Below, one piece after another: positions 6,983-15,280 of a stretch of 16,456 nucleotides of DNA. The DNA is taken from assembly GCA_937930625.1 (NCBI GenBank), contig CALHBW010000099.1, forward strand, positions 1 to 16,456. Direction: 5' to 3'. The notes beneath the pieces are model-generated. The model worked only from the letters and a program-made list of their open reading frames with translations, was not told the origin of the DNA and did no database searches. Numbering within the stretch: the first letter of the stretch is position 1; each line of letters starts with the position of its first letter. Origin of the DNA: an uncultured Saprospiraceae bacterium. GTDB lineage: Bacteria > Bacteroidota > Bacteroidia > Chitinophagales > Saprospiraceae. The position numbers were made by a program, and so were the translations under genes.

Positions 6983-9900
6983 TTACTCTGAAATTTTCAC
7001 AAAACGCTCGGTGGCATACGTATCGTCACCATATCGCAGGTGAAGAATGTAAACGCCAGCCGGGAGTTGGTTGAGCGGCACGTACAAGTGTTCAGCGTCG
7101 ATATTATGTGTACCAATCAACTGACCGGATGTACTGTAAATCCCTATAGAACCACCCTCGCGGATGTTTTGGAAACTGATATTGATGTATTCCGTCGCAG
7201 GATTCGGGAAGATACGCATCGCCGGACTTTCGACGAAGTATTCCTCACCACGCAAATCAAGCGGTGGATAATTTTGTGCTTCGGCAGTGATATTGACGGT
7301 GTAGTCTTCCACTTCGCCATAAGCAAAATCGCTACAAGGATTCATGAATCTGTTCCAACGCATGGACACGCGCATACCTGTGAGACCAAGTGCTGCATCC
7401 GCCGGAATTTCTACCGTGCTTGAAAGGACACCCGCACCATTACCGCTAAATACACGTTCACCATCATCGTTAAAGTCGCCGTCTTTGTTGAAATCTATCC
7501 AGACTCTCCAGCCTTCATTATAAGCCGAGCCTGAGAATCCGGGTGTCAAACCAAGTGGTACAATATCGCCTAAGCCTACTGTAACTACTTGATTGGTGAA
7601 GTCACCGTAGCCGCCGTCGTTGCCGGAAGTATTGTCGATATTACCGAAAACTACGCGGTCAATGTATTCGTAATCGGTATTAAAACCTGTTGATTCGCAA
7701 TAATCGGGTGCAGTATCACAAGCATTGTTTGCATCATTTGGGCAGAGGTCGCAGGCATCGGGTGCGCCGTCACCGTCTGAGTCAATTGTATCATCTCCGG
7801 CAGGGCAAACATCATCATCATCGCATACTGTATCACCATCTGCATCAGCACAATCGTCGGGGCTGTCGCAGAGTCCGTCGCCGTTGGTATCTTCATAAAT
7901 TTTTAGATTGGCGAAGAATGAATTGCCATTCTGTGGTGCTGCATCGTGGTCGGATACGAAGAAGAAGTACTCAGCTTGACCTGTGTAAAATTCACCGACA
8001 GGAATCACGAAATGTTCGTATTCGCCGCTTCCTGAATAGGTGTTGAAAGTAGAATTACCCCAGTTTTGTGTACCGTATAATTTGAAGGTCAAACCGGAAC
8101 TGATGGACGTATTATTGTCAAATCCGACGCCGTGAATTTCTCCGATTTGAGTACTCTTAAAATCAAATTCTATTACTGTGTAAGGCGTTATTTCATAATC
8201 AACTACGATGGCTTTCCATGCATTGTCGTTCAACTCGATAGTCGTGCCATCATCAGAAGTAGCGACTGTTCCTCTATCCTGATTATTGCCGTAAGTATCT
8301 ACGGGATAATCAATAAAATTGTATGTCGGACAACCTTCACAATCGTCAGGAATGCCGTTGCCATCTTCATCAAGATTATCATCACCACCGGGGCAAACAT
8401 CTTCATCATTAGGTACGCCGTCGCCGTCGGTATCACAATCGTCAGGAATGCCGTTTTCGTCAGCGTCAACAGTATCATCACCGCCGGGACAGATGTCTTC
8501 GCTGTCAGGTACACCATCGCCGTCACTATCTGTATTGTCGAAGAAATCACAAGCATTCGGGATGCCATCACCATCATCATCAAGACTGTCATCGCCAAAT
8601 AGACAAATATCATCTGCATCACACACGCCGTCATTGTCGCCATCAGCAAATGTACCTGCACATTCACAATTGGGCGTATAGATGTCACCTGTCGTACAAG
8701 CATCACCATCATCACAAGATGTACCAATGAGAGAGTTATCTAATACCGGACAAGCATCTTCTTCATCACAAACACCGTCTTGGTCTGAATCAAGGTATGT
8801 ACCCGCACATTCACAATCGTCACCATAGACATCTTGAACAGTACAAGCATTACCATCATCACAAGGCGTACCGATTAATTCGTCGTCAAATTCAGGACAA
8901 ACGTCTTCTGCGTCGCAGAAACCATCTTCGTCTGCATCTGCGAATGTACCCATACATTCGCAATTTTCTGTGTAAATATCATTTACTGTACAATCATTAT
9001 TATCGTCGCAAGATGTGCCGATTAATTCATCATTGAAGTCAGGACAATCATCTTCTGCATCGCAAACTCCGTCTTCGTCCGAATCGAGATATGTACCTTC
9101 ACATTCGCAATTTTCTGTGTAAATATCTTGAACGGTACAGGCATTATTATCGTCGCAAGATGTGCCGATTAATTCATCATTGAAATTAGGACAAATATCA
9201 TCCGAATCACAAATACCATCTTCGTCTGCATCAGCTAATGTACCTTCACATTCGCAATTTTCTGTGTAAATATCATCGACTGTACAATCATTATTATCGT
9301 CGCACGATGTGCCGATTAATTCGTCATTGAAATTAGGACAAATATCATCCGAATCACAAATACCATCTTCGTCTGCATCTGCTAATGTACCTTCACATTC
9401 GCAACTATCATTAATCGCATCATTTATGGTACAATCATCGCCATCGTCGCAAGTAGCTCCTACATCACAAGCGGGGCAATAATCATCAAGGCAAATTGTA
9501 ATATCTGTGAAGTTGCCGTTATTGATTGGGATTAATGCTCCATCAGCCGCTTCAACTACTACTGTTTGTGGATAGATATTCTCCGTATGCCATTTAATAT
9601 CAAAACATTCGCTATCATCTACAATATCAAAACCAAGCCGACCAATAGGTACAGGGCTAGTACCAATAGGCAAGCCGCTATTGGATTGTAAAGCAATATT
9701 ATAGGAAATCACCGTATCCATAGACCCCAATAAAGAGTGTGGACTGTATAGTGCAAATTCATTATTGGCTAAAGGATAAACACCCGATAAGCCCAATTCC
9801 TGAACGAGTGTTGGGTTGGCAATCGCTCTATCAAAAGACATGCGATAATTCTGTTCTGCCATCTCAAAACCTGAATTGGCATTGGCAGCTTGCACTGCAA

Positions 9901-11677
9901 AATCAATGTTAATAGTTTGGTTTTGACAATCCACTTCAGCTACACTAAATGTCAGGCTATAAGCTGTGCCGGATTCATCAATATCACAAACACCATTGTC
10001 ATTCGTATCTATGAGCGTGCCTTCACATTCGCAATTTTGGGTGTAAATATCATTGTCAGTACATACATCGCCATCATCGCAAGATGTACCTATCAAATTA
10101 TCATCGAAATCGGGGCAAACATCTTCATCGTCCGGGACGCCGTCTTGGTCACTATCTGTACTGCCATTAGAAAAATCACAGGCATCGGGCGTACCGTCAC
10201 CATCCGAATCAAGATTGTCATCGCCAAATTCGCAGATGTCATCCACATCACATACCCCATCGCCATCGGCATCAGCAAATGTACCCGCACATTCACAATT
10301 TTGTGCATAAACATCGCCTGTGGTGCAGGCATCGCCATCGTCGCAAGTATCGCCGGGGTTTCCATTTGGACAAGAGTTGCATTGCGTGAGGCAGGAAGAA
10401 TTATTGACACGACTTCTGATAAGGTCGCCGGGTTGTTGTCCGAATCCCAAATTAAAGTCAATCCCTATACTTGATACCAAATGACAATAACTCATAATCG
10501 TTCCTTTAGTTGGTAATTCGGCATCACAACCTTCGCCGTACCCTGCTGCGGGACCACAACCGTCGATAGCCGTTCCATTGCCATTCCAATAGCAGCCATG
10601 CGTATGTGGCGAACCAAGATTATGACCAATTTCGTGTGTTATCACTTCGACATCCCATGAGAAAGCAGGAATATTGTCATAAGAACCCTGAATACCACTT
10701 GCTGCGACATTGACGAAGTTGTTACAAATTACATCACGATAAGCCAGTCCGCGCAATCCATTCATATGGACAACATGTACCAAATCGCCCTGAGTTTTGC
10801 CGTAGTTTTGTGCTAGGAGGTCGTCAAGTTCTGTACCATTGCCATATGGCGAAGGCGTATCCCAAACTTGGAGATAACTGATTTGTACATTGATACTTTC
10901 ATTGGCATACAAAGCAGCTACCTGGCTAAATACACCTGTGATATAAGTGGCTGCGACATTTGCATCAGAATTGGCTGCCAAATACACCGAATGGTCTATC
11001 TCCATATGTATATTTACACAATTGGTCATAGAGTTGATGAACGGTTGAGCATCAATCACCGGCATATCGTCTGCCGACATTCCGGGGGGCAATAACTCCT
11101 GACATTCATAGTTCAAGTCGCTTTTCAAATCAGCATTATTGTACAAAATATGCGTATCGCTATTTTTCATTTTGCCCAATGTGTATTGCTTTCCGGCTAT
11201 CTGTACACCTCCTATGAGTTCATTATTCACAAATGAAAAAGCAGCGAAGCTATTGGTATCTCCTATTGCAGTTCCCCAATAATGTGCACCCATATCTTGC
11301 GAAATCGACGCGCCTGATGCAGCTACTACCTGAAAATTATCACTGAAAATATCAGCTTGCACCAATTGAAATTCTATCTGCTGCCCTTCTATCGGCAACG
11401 ATAAAACCAATTGTTCGGCGTTATTCTCCTTAATAGATTGAAATTGCTGTGTCTGGATTTGGAAGAATTGCTTTTGGGGAAGTACAGCTTCGGGAATGGA
11501 GTTTTTCAGCGTATTTGACTCGACTGCTGTGAGTGGTGTGTAAGTTTCCACGTTTTGTGCAGTAGCGAATTGTTGACTTACTTTTTGTTGGATGATTTGT
11601 TGTGCATTCGTCTGAAAGCAACAACAAAAAATAAATAATATTGAAAATACTTTAGATAAGTAATGTTTCAAGTGCAT
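6983..11677 (-). CDS. Secreted M12-type zinc metalloprotease with TSP3 repeats and T9SS sorting domain
   Basis: The 1564-residue protein starts with a signal peptide (hydrophobic 8-20, cleavage about residue 25). A propeptide-like region runs to about 215. The catalytic domain (about 216-432) has HEIGHNLGSPH at 348-358, giving zinc ligands H348, H352 and H358 and catalytic E349, and a Met-turn at M395 (TIMSYCH). This is the reprolysin-like M12 pattern. Acidic calcium-binding thrombospondin type 3 repeats follow (about 440-565), then a beta-sandwich (572-735). A cysteine-rich array of 49-residue units spans 740-1034, with more TSP3 (1016-1115). A second jelly-roll-like domain (1116-1262), TSP3 (1262-1320), a GEVED-like domain (GEVEDYTV at 1454-1461) and a T9SS sorting domain (1487-1564, FPNPATEYINI to RFVKISE) complete it. 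It is probably exported through the outer membrane and anchored or released to degrade protein outside the cell. Confidence 0.92.
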   Translation of the reverse strand: MHLKHYLSKVFSILFIFCCCFQTNAQQIIQQKVSQQFATAQNVETYTPLTAVESNTLKNSIPEAVLPQKQFFQIQTQQFQSIKENNAEQLVLSLPIEGQQIEFQLVQADIFSDNFQVVAASGASISQDMGAHYWGTAIGDTNSFAAFSFVNNELIGGVQIAGKQYTLGKMKNSDTHILYNNADLKSDLNYECQELLPPGMSADDMPVIDAQPFINSMTNCVNIHMEIDHSVYLAANSDANVAATYITGVFSQVAALYANESINVQISYLQVWDTPSPYGNGTELDDLLAQNYGKTQGDLVHVVHMNGLRGLAYRDVICNNFVNVAASGIQGSYDNIPAFSWDVEVITHEIGHNLGSPHTHGCYWNGNGTAIDGCGPAAGYGEGCDAELPTKGTIMSYCHLVSSIGIDFNLGFGQQPGDLIRSRVNNSSCLTQCNSCPNGNPGDTCDDGDACTTGDVYAQNCECAGTFADADGDGVCDVDDICEFGDDNLDSDGDGTPDACDFSNGSTDSDQDGVPDDEDVCPDFDDNLIGTSCDDGDVCTDNDIYTQNCECEGTLIDTNDNGVCDIDESGTAYSLTFSVAEVDCQNQTINIDFAVQAANANSGFEMAEQNYRMSFDRAIANPTLVQELGLSGVYPLANNEFALYSPHSLLGSMDTVISYNIALQSNSGLPIGTSPVPIGRLGFDIVDDSECFDIKWHTENIYPQTVVVEAADGALIPINNGNFTDITICLDDYCPACDVGATCDDGDDCTINDAINDSCECEGTLADADEDGICDSDDICPNFNDELIGTSCDDNNDCTVDDIYTENCECEGTLADADEDGICDSDDICPNFNDELIGTSCDDNNACTVQDIYTENCECEGTYLDSDEDGVCDAEDDCPDFNDELIGTSCDDNNDCTVNDIYTENCECMGTFADADEDGFCDAEDVCPEFDDELIGTPCDDGNACTVQDVYGDDCECAGTYLDSDQDGVCDEEDACPVLDNSLIGTSCDDGDACTTGDIYTPNCECAGTFADGDNDGVCDADDICLFGDDSLDDDGDGIPNACDFFDNTDSDGDGVPDSEDICPGGDDTVDADENGIPDDCDTDGDGVPNDEDVCPGGDDNLDEDGNGIPDDCEGCPTYNFIDYPVDTYGNNQDRGTVATSDDGTTIELNDNAWKAIVVDYEITPYTVIEFDFKSTQIGEIHGVGFDNNTSISSGLTFKLYGTQNWGNSTFNTYSGSGEYEHFVIPVGEFYTGQAEYFFFVSDHDAAPQNGNSFFANLKIYEDTNGDGLCDSPDDCADADGDTVCDDDDVCPAGDDTIDSDGDGAPDACDLCPNDANNACDTAPDYCESTGFNTDYEYIDRVVFGNIDNTSGNDGGYGDFTNQVVTVGLGDIVPLGLTPGFSGSAYNEGWRVWIDFNKDGDFNDDGERVFSGNGAGVLSSTVEIPADAALGLTGMRVSMRWNRFMNPCSDFAYGEVEDYTVNITAEAQNYPPLDLRGEEYFVESPAMRIFPNPATEYINISFQNIREGGSIGIYSTSGQLIGTHNIDAEHLYVPLNQLPAGVYILHLRYGDDTYATERFVKISE
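8576..9460 (-). repeat. 147-bp in-frame tandem repeat array inside the metalloprotease gene
   Basis: Six units of 49 codons encode the pattern GTSCDDNNxCTVxDIYTENC followed by ECEGT, an acidic DxDEDGxCD stretch and CPxFNDELI. At the DNA level the units starting at 9004, 9151 and 9298 are exactly 147 bp apart. The last two differ at only about three of the first 107 bases. Because 147 is divisible by 3, gain or loss of units keeps the frame. Each unit supplies four to six cysteines and an acidic calcium-binding-like loop. Confidence 0.85.
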
Positions 11678-12064
11678 ACTGAATGTGTGTTTGATAAAAT
11701 TAATAATCGGATAAAATGTTCTAATTAGCCTATTGGATGTGTTTGAGAGACAAACGTAGCAAGAAAGGAGAGCCTTTACATGTCAATAAAATGCACGTTT
11801 AATGACATAGAAAAATAATGTAATGTGTCTAAAATTTGGGTTAATTTAGTATTTATAAGAATTTCTTATGAAATTTGTGTAGGTTATTTTTTTTAAATTA
11901 AAAATAATTATCTTTTCAATTTCTTATTAATAATATGTTTACTATCACTTTTATTTAAAATAATTTTTAAAATAAAATGTAAACAAATTACACAATTTTG
12001 TCATGTCACATTTCGGATGTGAAATTGTGATAAGGAAATGGAGGGTGTTTTGGGTGTTATATCT
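11678..12064. other. AT-rich gap upstream of the metalloprotease gene
   Basis: No gene is seen in these 387 bases. They should contain the metalloprotease promoter, but I could not place a convincing TAnnTTTG box. A perfect 15-base palindrome, ATAAGAATTTCTTAT, lies at 11855-11869. A two-part hairpin at 11991-12029 is listed separately. Confidence 0.6.
11991..12029. terminator. Two-part hairpin after the broken ATPase copy
   Basis: TCACAT (12006-12011) and ATGTGA (12017-12022) pair around TTCGG. Outside them CACAATT (11991-11997) pairs with AATTGTG (12023-12029), leaving an 8-base bulge on the left. Read on the minus strand it follows the relic genes at 12065-12711 and is succeeded by T-rich sequence, so it may be their old terminator. 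A protein-binding site is equally possible. Confidence 0.35.
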
Positions 12065-12124
12065 TCAAAATGCAGTTATATCTTGTTGTATTTTACTCAT
12101 TAGAGGGCAGGAATGGTAGTTTTT
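12065..12124 (-). pseudogene. Last 19 codons of a deleted DUF4435 gene
   Basis: In the minus-strand frame ending at TGA 12067-12065 the residues read KNYHSCPLMSKIQQDITAF. They match the end of the intact DUF4435 protein (KNYYSCPLINKIRADIAAF, residues 294-312) at 13 of 19 positions, and both end at the same point with a stop. The remainder of the DUF4435 gene is missing. The remnant overlaps the tail of the broken ATPase frame in another frame, so a deletion joined the two genes near 12122-12130. It cannot make a functional protein. Confidence 0.75.
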
Positions 12125-12711
12125 AAGGTTTCAATATCAACCACTTTATCTCCCCAACCTTCCGCAAAAATACCGGGAGAGTGCGTTGCAATAATCAACT
12201 GGCAGTTTGGATTGATGCTGCGTATCGTTTCGATAAGTTTGAATTGCCACTTGAGATGTAGTGAAATTTCGGGTTCGTCCAAAAGTAGAACACTTGGTTT
12301 TTCTTCCTGTAAAAACACTTGAAAAAAAATGATGAGGAGTTGCTTTTCTCCACTCGACAGTTGATTGGTTTTCAACTGACTACTGCCATTCTGAAAAATA
12401 ATATTTTTGTCTTCAGTGAACTGAATACTTTTATTAGTTTTTTGGAAAAAATCATCAATGAGATTAAAGAAATCTCGTACACGACGTTCTTCTCTATCTG
12501 CTTCTTGTCGTTTATTTGCTTTGTATAGTTCAATAGTTTTTGCTTGTATTTTAGAATCTAATTTGGTAAAGTCAAACGTATTCGGACTGCTACTAATCAA
12601 TTCATTCAACTCTAAATCAAGCGACGTATTAGCTTTGCTGATTTTCCTTTTGTCTTTAATTGGTGCATCGAAGGTATCAATTTGAGCAAAATTAGGAATG
12701 AGATAGTCGGA
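12100..12711 (-). pseudogene. 5'-truncated second copy of the AAA/ABC-type ATPase
   Basis: The frame is a close paralogue of the intact ATPase at 15281-16207, with long blocks of near-identical DNA (compare 12190-12330 with 15360-15500). It keeps the ABC signature LSSGEKQ, Walker B (LLLDEPE) and the H-loop (ATHSP). Homology stops at about 12700, at the residues IDTFDAPIK, so the first 120 residues, including Walker A, are gone. The only in-frame starts are internal, for example TTG at 12609, and would yield a protein unable to bind ATP normally. At the 3' end the frame leaves the homology after IETL and finishes TTIPAL because it runs into a DUF4435 remnant out of frame. Both ends are therefore damaged. 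A dominant or regulatory product is conceivable but unlikely. Confidence 0.8.
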
Positions 12712-12783
12712 TCAGCTTCTCCAAAAACGCACCAAAAGCGTCTCCATCAACAAAAACGCTAAAGCTATAATCAACAACTTTTA
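12712..12783 (-). repeat. Gene-tail copy 1 (relic of the membrane protein 3' end)
   Basis: On the minus strand this reads KLLIIALAFLLMETLLVRFW and then RS and TGA (12714-12712), preceded in frame by a TAA at 12783-12781. It matches the C terminus of the membrane protein at the window edge (LIMALAFLLIETLLVRLWRS). It starts directly after the stop of the 476-residue gene (12786-12784) and ends where the broken ATPase begins. It is a fragment with no start. Confidence 0.8.
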
Positions 12784-14214
12784 TCACCTCATTCTTATCT
12801 TGATATTTTCTTTGCTAAATGTTTTGACTTCAAGTTCGTCGATACATGTTTTTGTTAGTGCTATTTTTCCGCTTGTCATTTTGAGTTCATCCGATAAATT
12901 AGCATTCTTTCTTAAAAGAAGTGGAATAACCATTTGAATTAGTGTATCAGAGTTATGAATAACATAGCCATCCCTTATAGGCTTACCATAAATTGATACT
13001 TTACTATTCTTTAAATGCTTTCCAATCAGCTGTACAGTATCAAGCGGTTCAAATACCTTATCCGGGAAAATATCAGTGATTGTTGCAGGCATTAACTGCT
13101 CTACGTTAGAGTAAAGACAACCTTGCGGGCTAGCTGCCACATAATCAAACGGTACAATACTATCCATTTGATAATCATATCGTTCACCATAGCCCTTTAG
13201 TCGAATCTTTGCAGACTTATTAAATGCCTTCGGTAGGAAGTATAATTCGGCAAGATAAATATTTTCCTTTCTCGGAAATAATTGCATACAACCATCCGGA
13301 CTGCTAGTATTTCGCCATGCTATCTTGAATTTATTAAAATGAATGTCGCTGACTGTTACTTCAAAGTGTTCCGGTACTAAATTGGAGTGACCATAACTAT
13401 CTTCCCTTGTATCTCGCCTTATCTTATAAATTAAATTTCCTTCTGATACGATATGGCTTCCAAAGGCTTCTTCATTATAATGTACAATAAGTTCCCCTGA
13501 ATGTAAGTATTCTATTGAACTTGTACTTGACAAGAGTAAGCGAAATCCTATATGGTCTTCTTTTTTTGTTTCAGTTATAGGTAATAATTGATATATCGCA
13601 CCTCTCTGCCGAAGGTAACTTGCTTCGGCGTAATCCATGGCGATTTGATTCGAGGTAGCAGGAGCAATAACCAACTGCCTTTTTCGACCAAATTCAGATT
13701 CCAATTTTTGGTAAATCTGTTTTTCAACATTTTTGGGTCTGGGATTATATCCGGGAGGAATGTACTCAATATCTACACAGTAGTATAGTTTGAGCGGCGT
13801 TGAAGACTGAAGGTCTTTTCTTTCTTCATTATTATCAATTTTTTTGAGCCTAAATATGGCAGTAGAGCCTACTGGTGGAAAGTGAACCTGACCATGATGA
13901 ATGATTTCTGTTGTATAACCAATAGTGCCTCCTTCCGCAAAAACTTCTATTACGCCCTCTTCAATTTCGCCGTTAAAAATTGTATTTACTTCAACTACGC
14001 AAGAGGTAAAAATCGAAATTTGATGAAATGCCCTATGAGGCGTAATAACAGTTCCTTCTATAACTATCTCATTATCCGAGAAGTTTAAGGACGATTCAAT
14101 TTGTTGATTAATTTCATTTTCAAGTGCAACATTATTTCCCTTAACCTCATTTCCGACGAAATTTATCACTGTAATCCACCCAATGAATAAGATGTATTTT
14201 AAAGTTGTTTTCAT
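12784..14214 (-). CDS. Secreted protein of unknown function with an IPT/TIG-like domain
   Basis: This 476-residue protein begins with a signal peptide (MKTTLKYILFIGWITVINFV, cleavage about residue 26). Residues about 50-125 form a beta-rich region with the pattern IVIEGTVITP, VEVNTIFNG, EVFAEGG and STAIFRLKK, which is common at the N terminus of large secreted Bacteroidota proteins. Residues 377-465 (ATITDIFPDKVFEPLDTVQL to LEVKTF) look like one IPT/TIG immunoglobulin-like domain. No catalytic motif and no T9SS sorting domain are visible. Relatives of this style often continue into further domains, so the gene may have lost its 3' part. Its stop abuts gene-tail copy 1 and its start lies 27 bp after gene-tail copy 2, so the gene sits between two direct repeats like inserted cargo. 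Confidence 0.7.
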   Translation of the reverse strand: MKTTLKYILFIGWITVINFVGNEVKGNNVALENEINQQIESSLNFSDNEIVIEGTVITPHRAFHQISIFTSCVVEVNTIFNGEIEEGVIEVFAEGGTIGYTTEIIHHGQVHFPPVGSTAIFRLKKIDNNEERKDLQSSTPLKLYYCVDIEYIPPGYNPRPKNVEKQIYQKLESEFGRKRQLVIAPATSNQIAMDYAEASYLRQRGAIYQLLPITETKKEDHIGFRLLLSSTSSIEYLHSGELIVHYNEEAFGSHIVSEGNLIYKIRRDTREDSYGHSNLVPEHFEVTVSDIHFNKFKIAWRNTSSPDGCMQLFPRKENIYLAELYFLPKAFNKSAKIRLKGYGERYDYQMDSIVPFDYVAASPQGCLYSNVEQLMPATITDIFPDKVFEPLDTVQLIGKHLKNSKVSIYGKPIRDGYVIHNSDTLIQMVIPLLLRKNANLSDELKMTSGKIALTKTCIDELEVKTFSKENIKIRMR

Positions 14215-14241
14215 GTTTTTTGTTTTAGAAAAAATCTCAAT

Positions 14242-14339
14242 TTAATTCCCCCACAACCTCACCAAAAGCGTCTCCATCAACAAAAACGCCAAAGCCATAA
14301 TCAAACTATTTCCACAAAACGCGCCCCTGTGGCTGCCCT
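14242..14339 (-). repeat. Gene-tail copy 2 (relic of the membrane protein 3' end)
   Basis: The minus strand reads LIMALAFLLMETLLVRLWGN and TAA (14244-14242), matching the C terminus encoded at the window edge. DNA similarity spans about 14251-14326 against 16300-16376. Further upstream it carries small deletions that break the frame, so LWKWFLI of the intact gene becomes LWK followed by a stop. The copy begins immediately after the DUF4435 stop (14342-14340) and ends 27 bp before the 476-residue gene. Confidence 0.82.
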
Positions 14340-15278
14340 CTAAAATGCAGCGATATCTGCACGTATTTTATTTATCAGTGGGCAAGAATAGTAGTTTTTG
14401 TTTTCTTTCAATAGTTGGGCAATGTCTTTACAAGAGTCAATATAGAGCTGAACGTTGGGTCTGCGTTTCTTTATTTCATTATTTTTGAGTGACTTTGAAA
14501 CCGACCGGATAATCGGTGAGGTTACAGCATCATACAAACTGTGTCCTCTGAAAAAAAGGTAGGTGTTTTCAGGAGTAACTCCGAGAGTTTTAATGTGTAA
14601 CTCGGTAGCTTGAAACTCTGCCGATGTATAACTTGTCCCCAATCTATCCAATTGGATTTTTACTCTATCTTTCAGTGCTTCCAACTCCGCTTTGCCATTA
14701 TTCTTTATATCAAAATCACCTCTCAAAACTGCTGTTTCTGCGAATTTTTGACCTGTCAAAAATCGGATAGCCCCAGCATTGCCTTTTGATTCAGAAATAA
14801 TGAAAACGACAAATAAAGGATAAATGATTTCGGAATAATCAGATAGGAATTTTTCAATATCAAATAATTGATTATCAGTAGAATGTGTTGCTTCCAAACA
14901 CAAACCCATCAAAGAAGGCGCGTAGGATTTGTAATTTTCGATGGAATGTGTGTAGGTTTGGAAAACATTGTCTTGAATGGTCGGATTACTTGTTTTCGTC
15001 AGTAAATCGTAATCGCTGTCGATGCAGAGGGCGAGTCGTTTGTCGGAATAAGGCAGGTAATTTAATACCGTAGCTTTGCCTTTTCTCTGTTTGGTAGTTC
15101 CATCCGGCAGTTTTTCTTGTGTGTAATGATAAAACTTTCGGGTGAAAGGAAATTGGAATGTGGTCAATATATGTTCCCAGAAGTCTTTGTCTTCTCCATC
15201 TTCCACATAAAACGCCATGTCAAGCCCTAAAAACCGCACCGCCTTTTTGTAAAAGTCTGCTCTTTCTTTAAAATCCAT
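14340..15278 (-). CDS. DUF4435 protein, AriB-like TOPRIM nuclease of a PARIS-type system
   Basis: The 312-residue protein has the DUF4435 hallmarks in order. FYVEDGEDKDFWEHIL has E26 at the TOPRIM glutamate position, and CIDSDYD carries the acidic pair D87 and D89 of the TOPRIM strand. THSIENY (110-116) is the family signature and RGHSLYD (244-250) follows later. DUF4435 proteins paired with an ATPase form PARIS, where AriB is a nuclease held by the ATPase AriA and released when phage anti-restriction proteins are sensed. From memory, the catalytic glutamate of characterised AriB also lies near residue 26. The gene starts 2 bp after the ATPase stop, so the pair is one operon. Its stop abuts gene-tail copy 2. 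Family call is strong; PARIS identity is inferred from the pairing. Confidence 0.8.
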   Translation of the reverse strand: MDFKERADFYKKAVRFLGLDMAFYVEDGEDKDFWEHILTTFQFPFTRKFYHYTQEKLPDGTTKQRKGKATVLNYLPYSDKRLALCIDSDYDLLTKTSNPTIQDNVFQTYTHSIENYKSYAPSLMGLCLEATHSTDNQLFDIEKFLSDYSEIIYPLFVVFIISESKGNAGAIRFLTGQKFAETAVLRGDFDIKNNGKAELEALKDRVKIQLDRLGTSYTSAEFQATELHIKTLGVTPENTYLFFRGHSLYDAVTSPIIRSVSKSLKNNEIKKRRPNVQLYIDSCKDIAQLLKENKNYYSCPLINKIRADIAAF

Positions 15279-15280
15279 AG

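Noticed and set aside
8576..9460. CRISPR-like array
   Set aside because: Repeats are contiguous 147-bp coding units without unique spacers and lie in frame within one protein.
8132..10474. Long open frames on the plus strand and in other minus frames within the metalloprotease gene
   Set aside because: They arise from the repeated GAT/GAC-rich codons of the TSP3 array; products are low-complexity (SSPPGQTSSS-like or I/V-rich) and the main frame has clear domains throughout.
12712..12783. Short transmembrane peptide gene
   Set aside because: The 22-codon frame has a stop just before it and no start; similarity to the window-edge gene tail shows it is a fragment.
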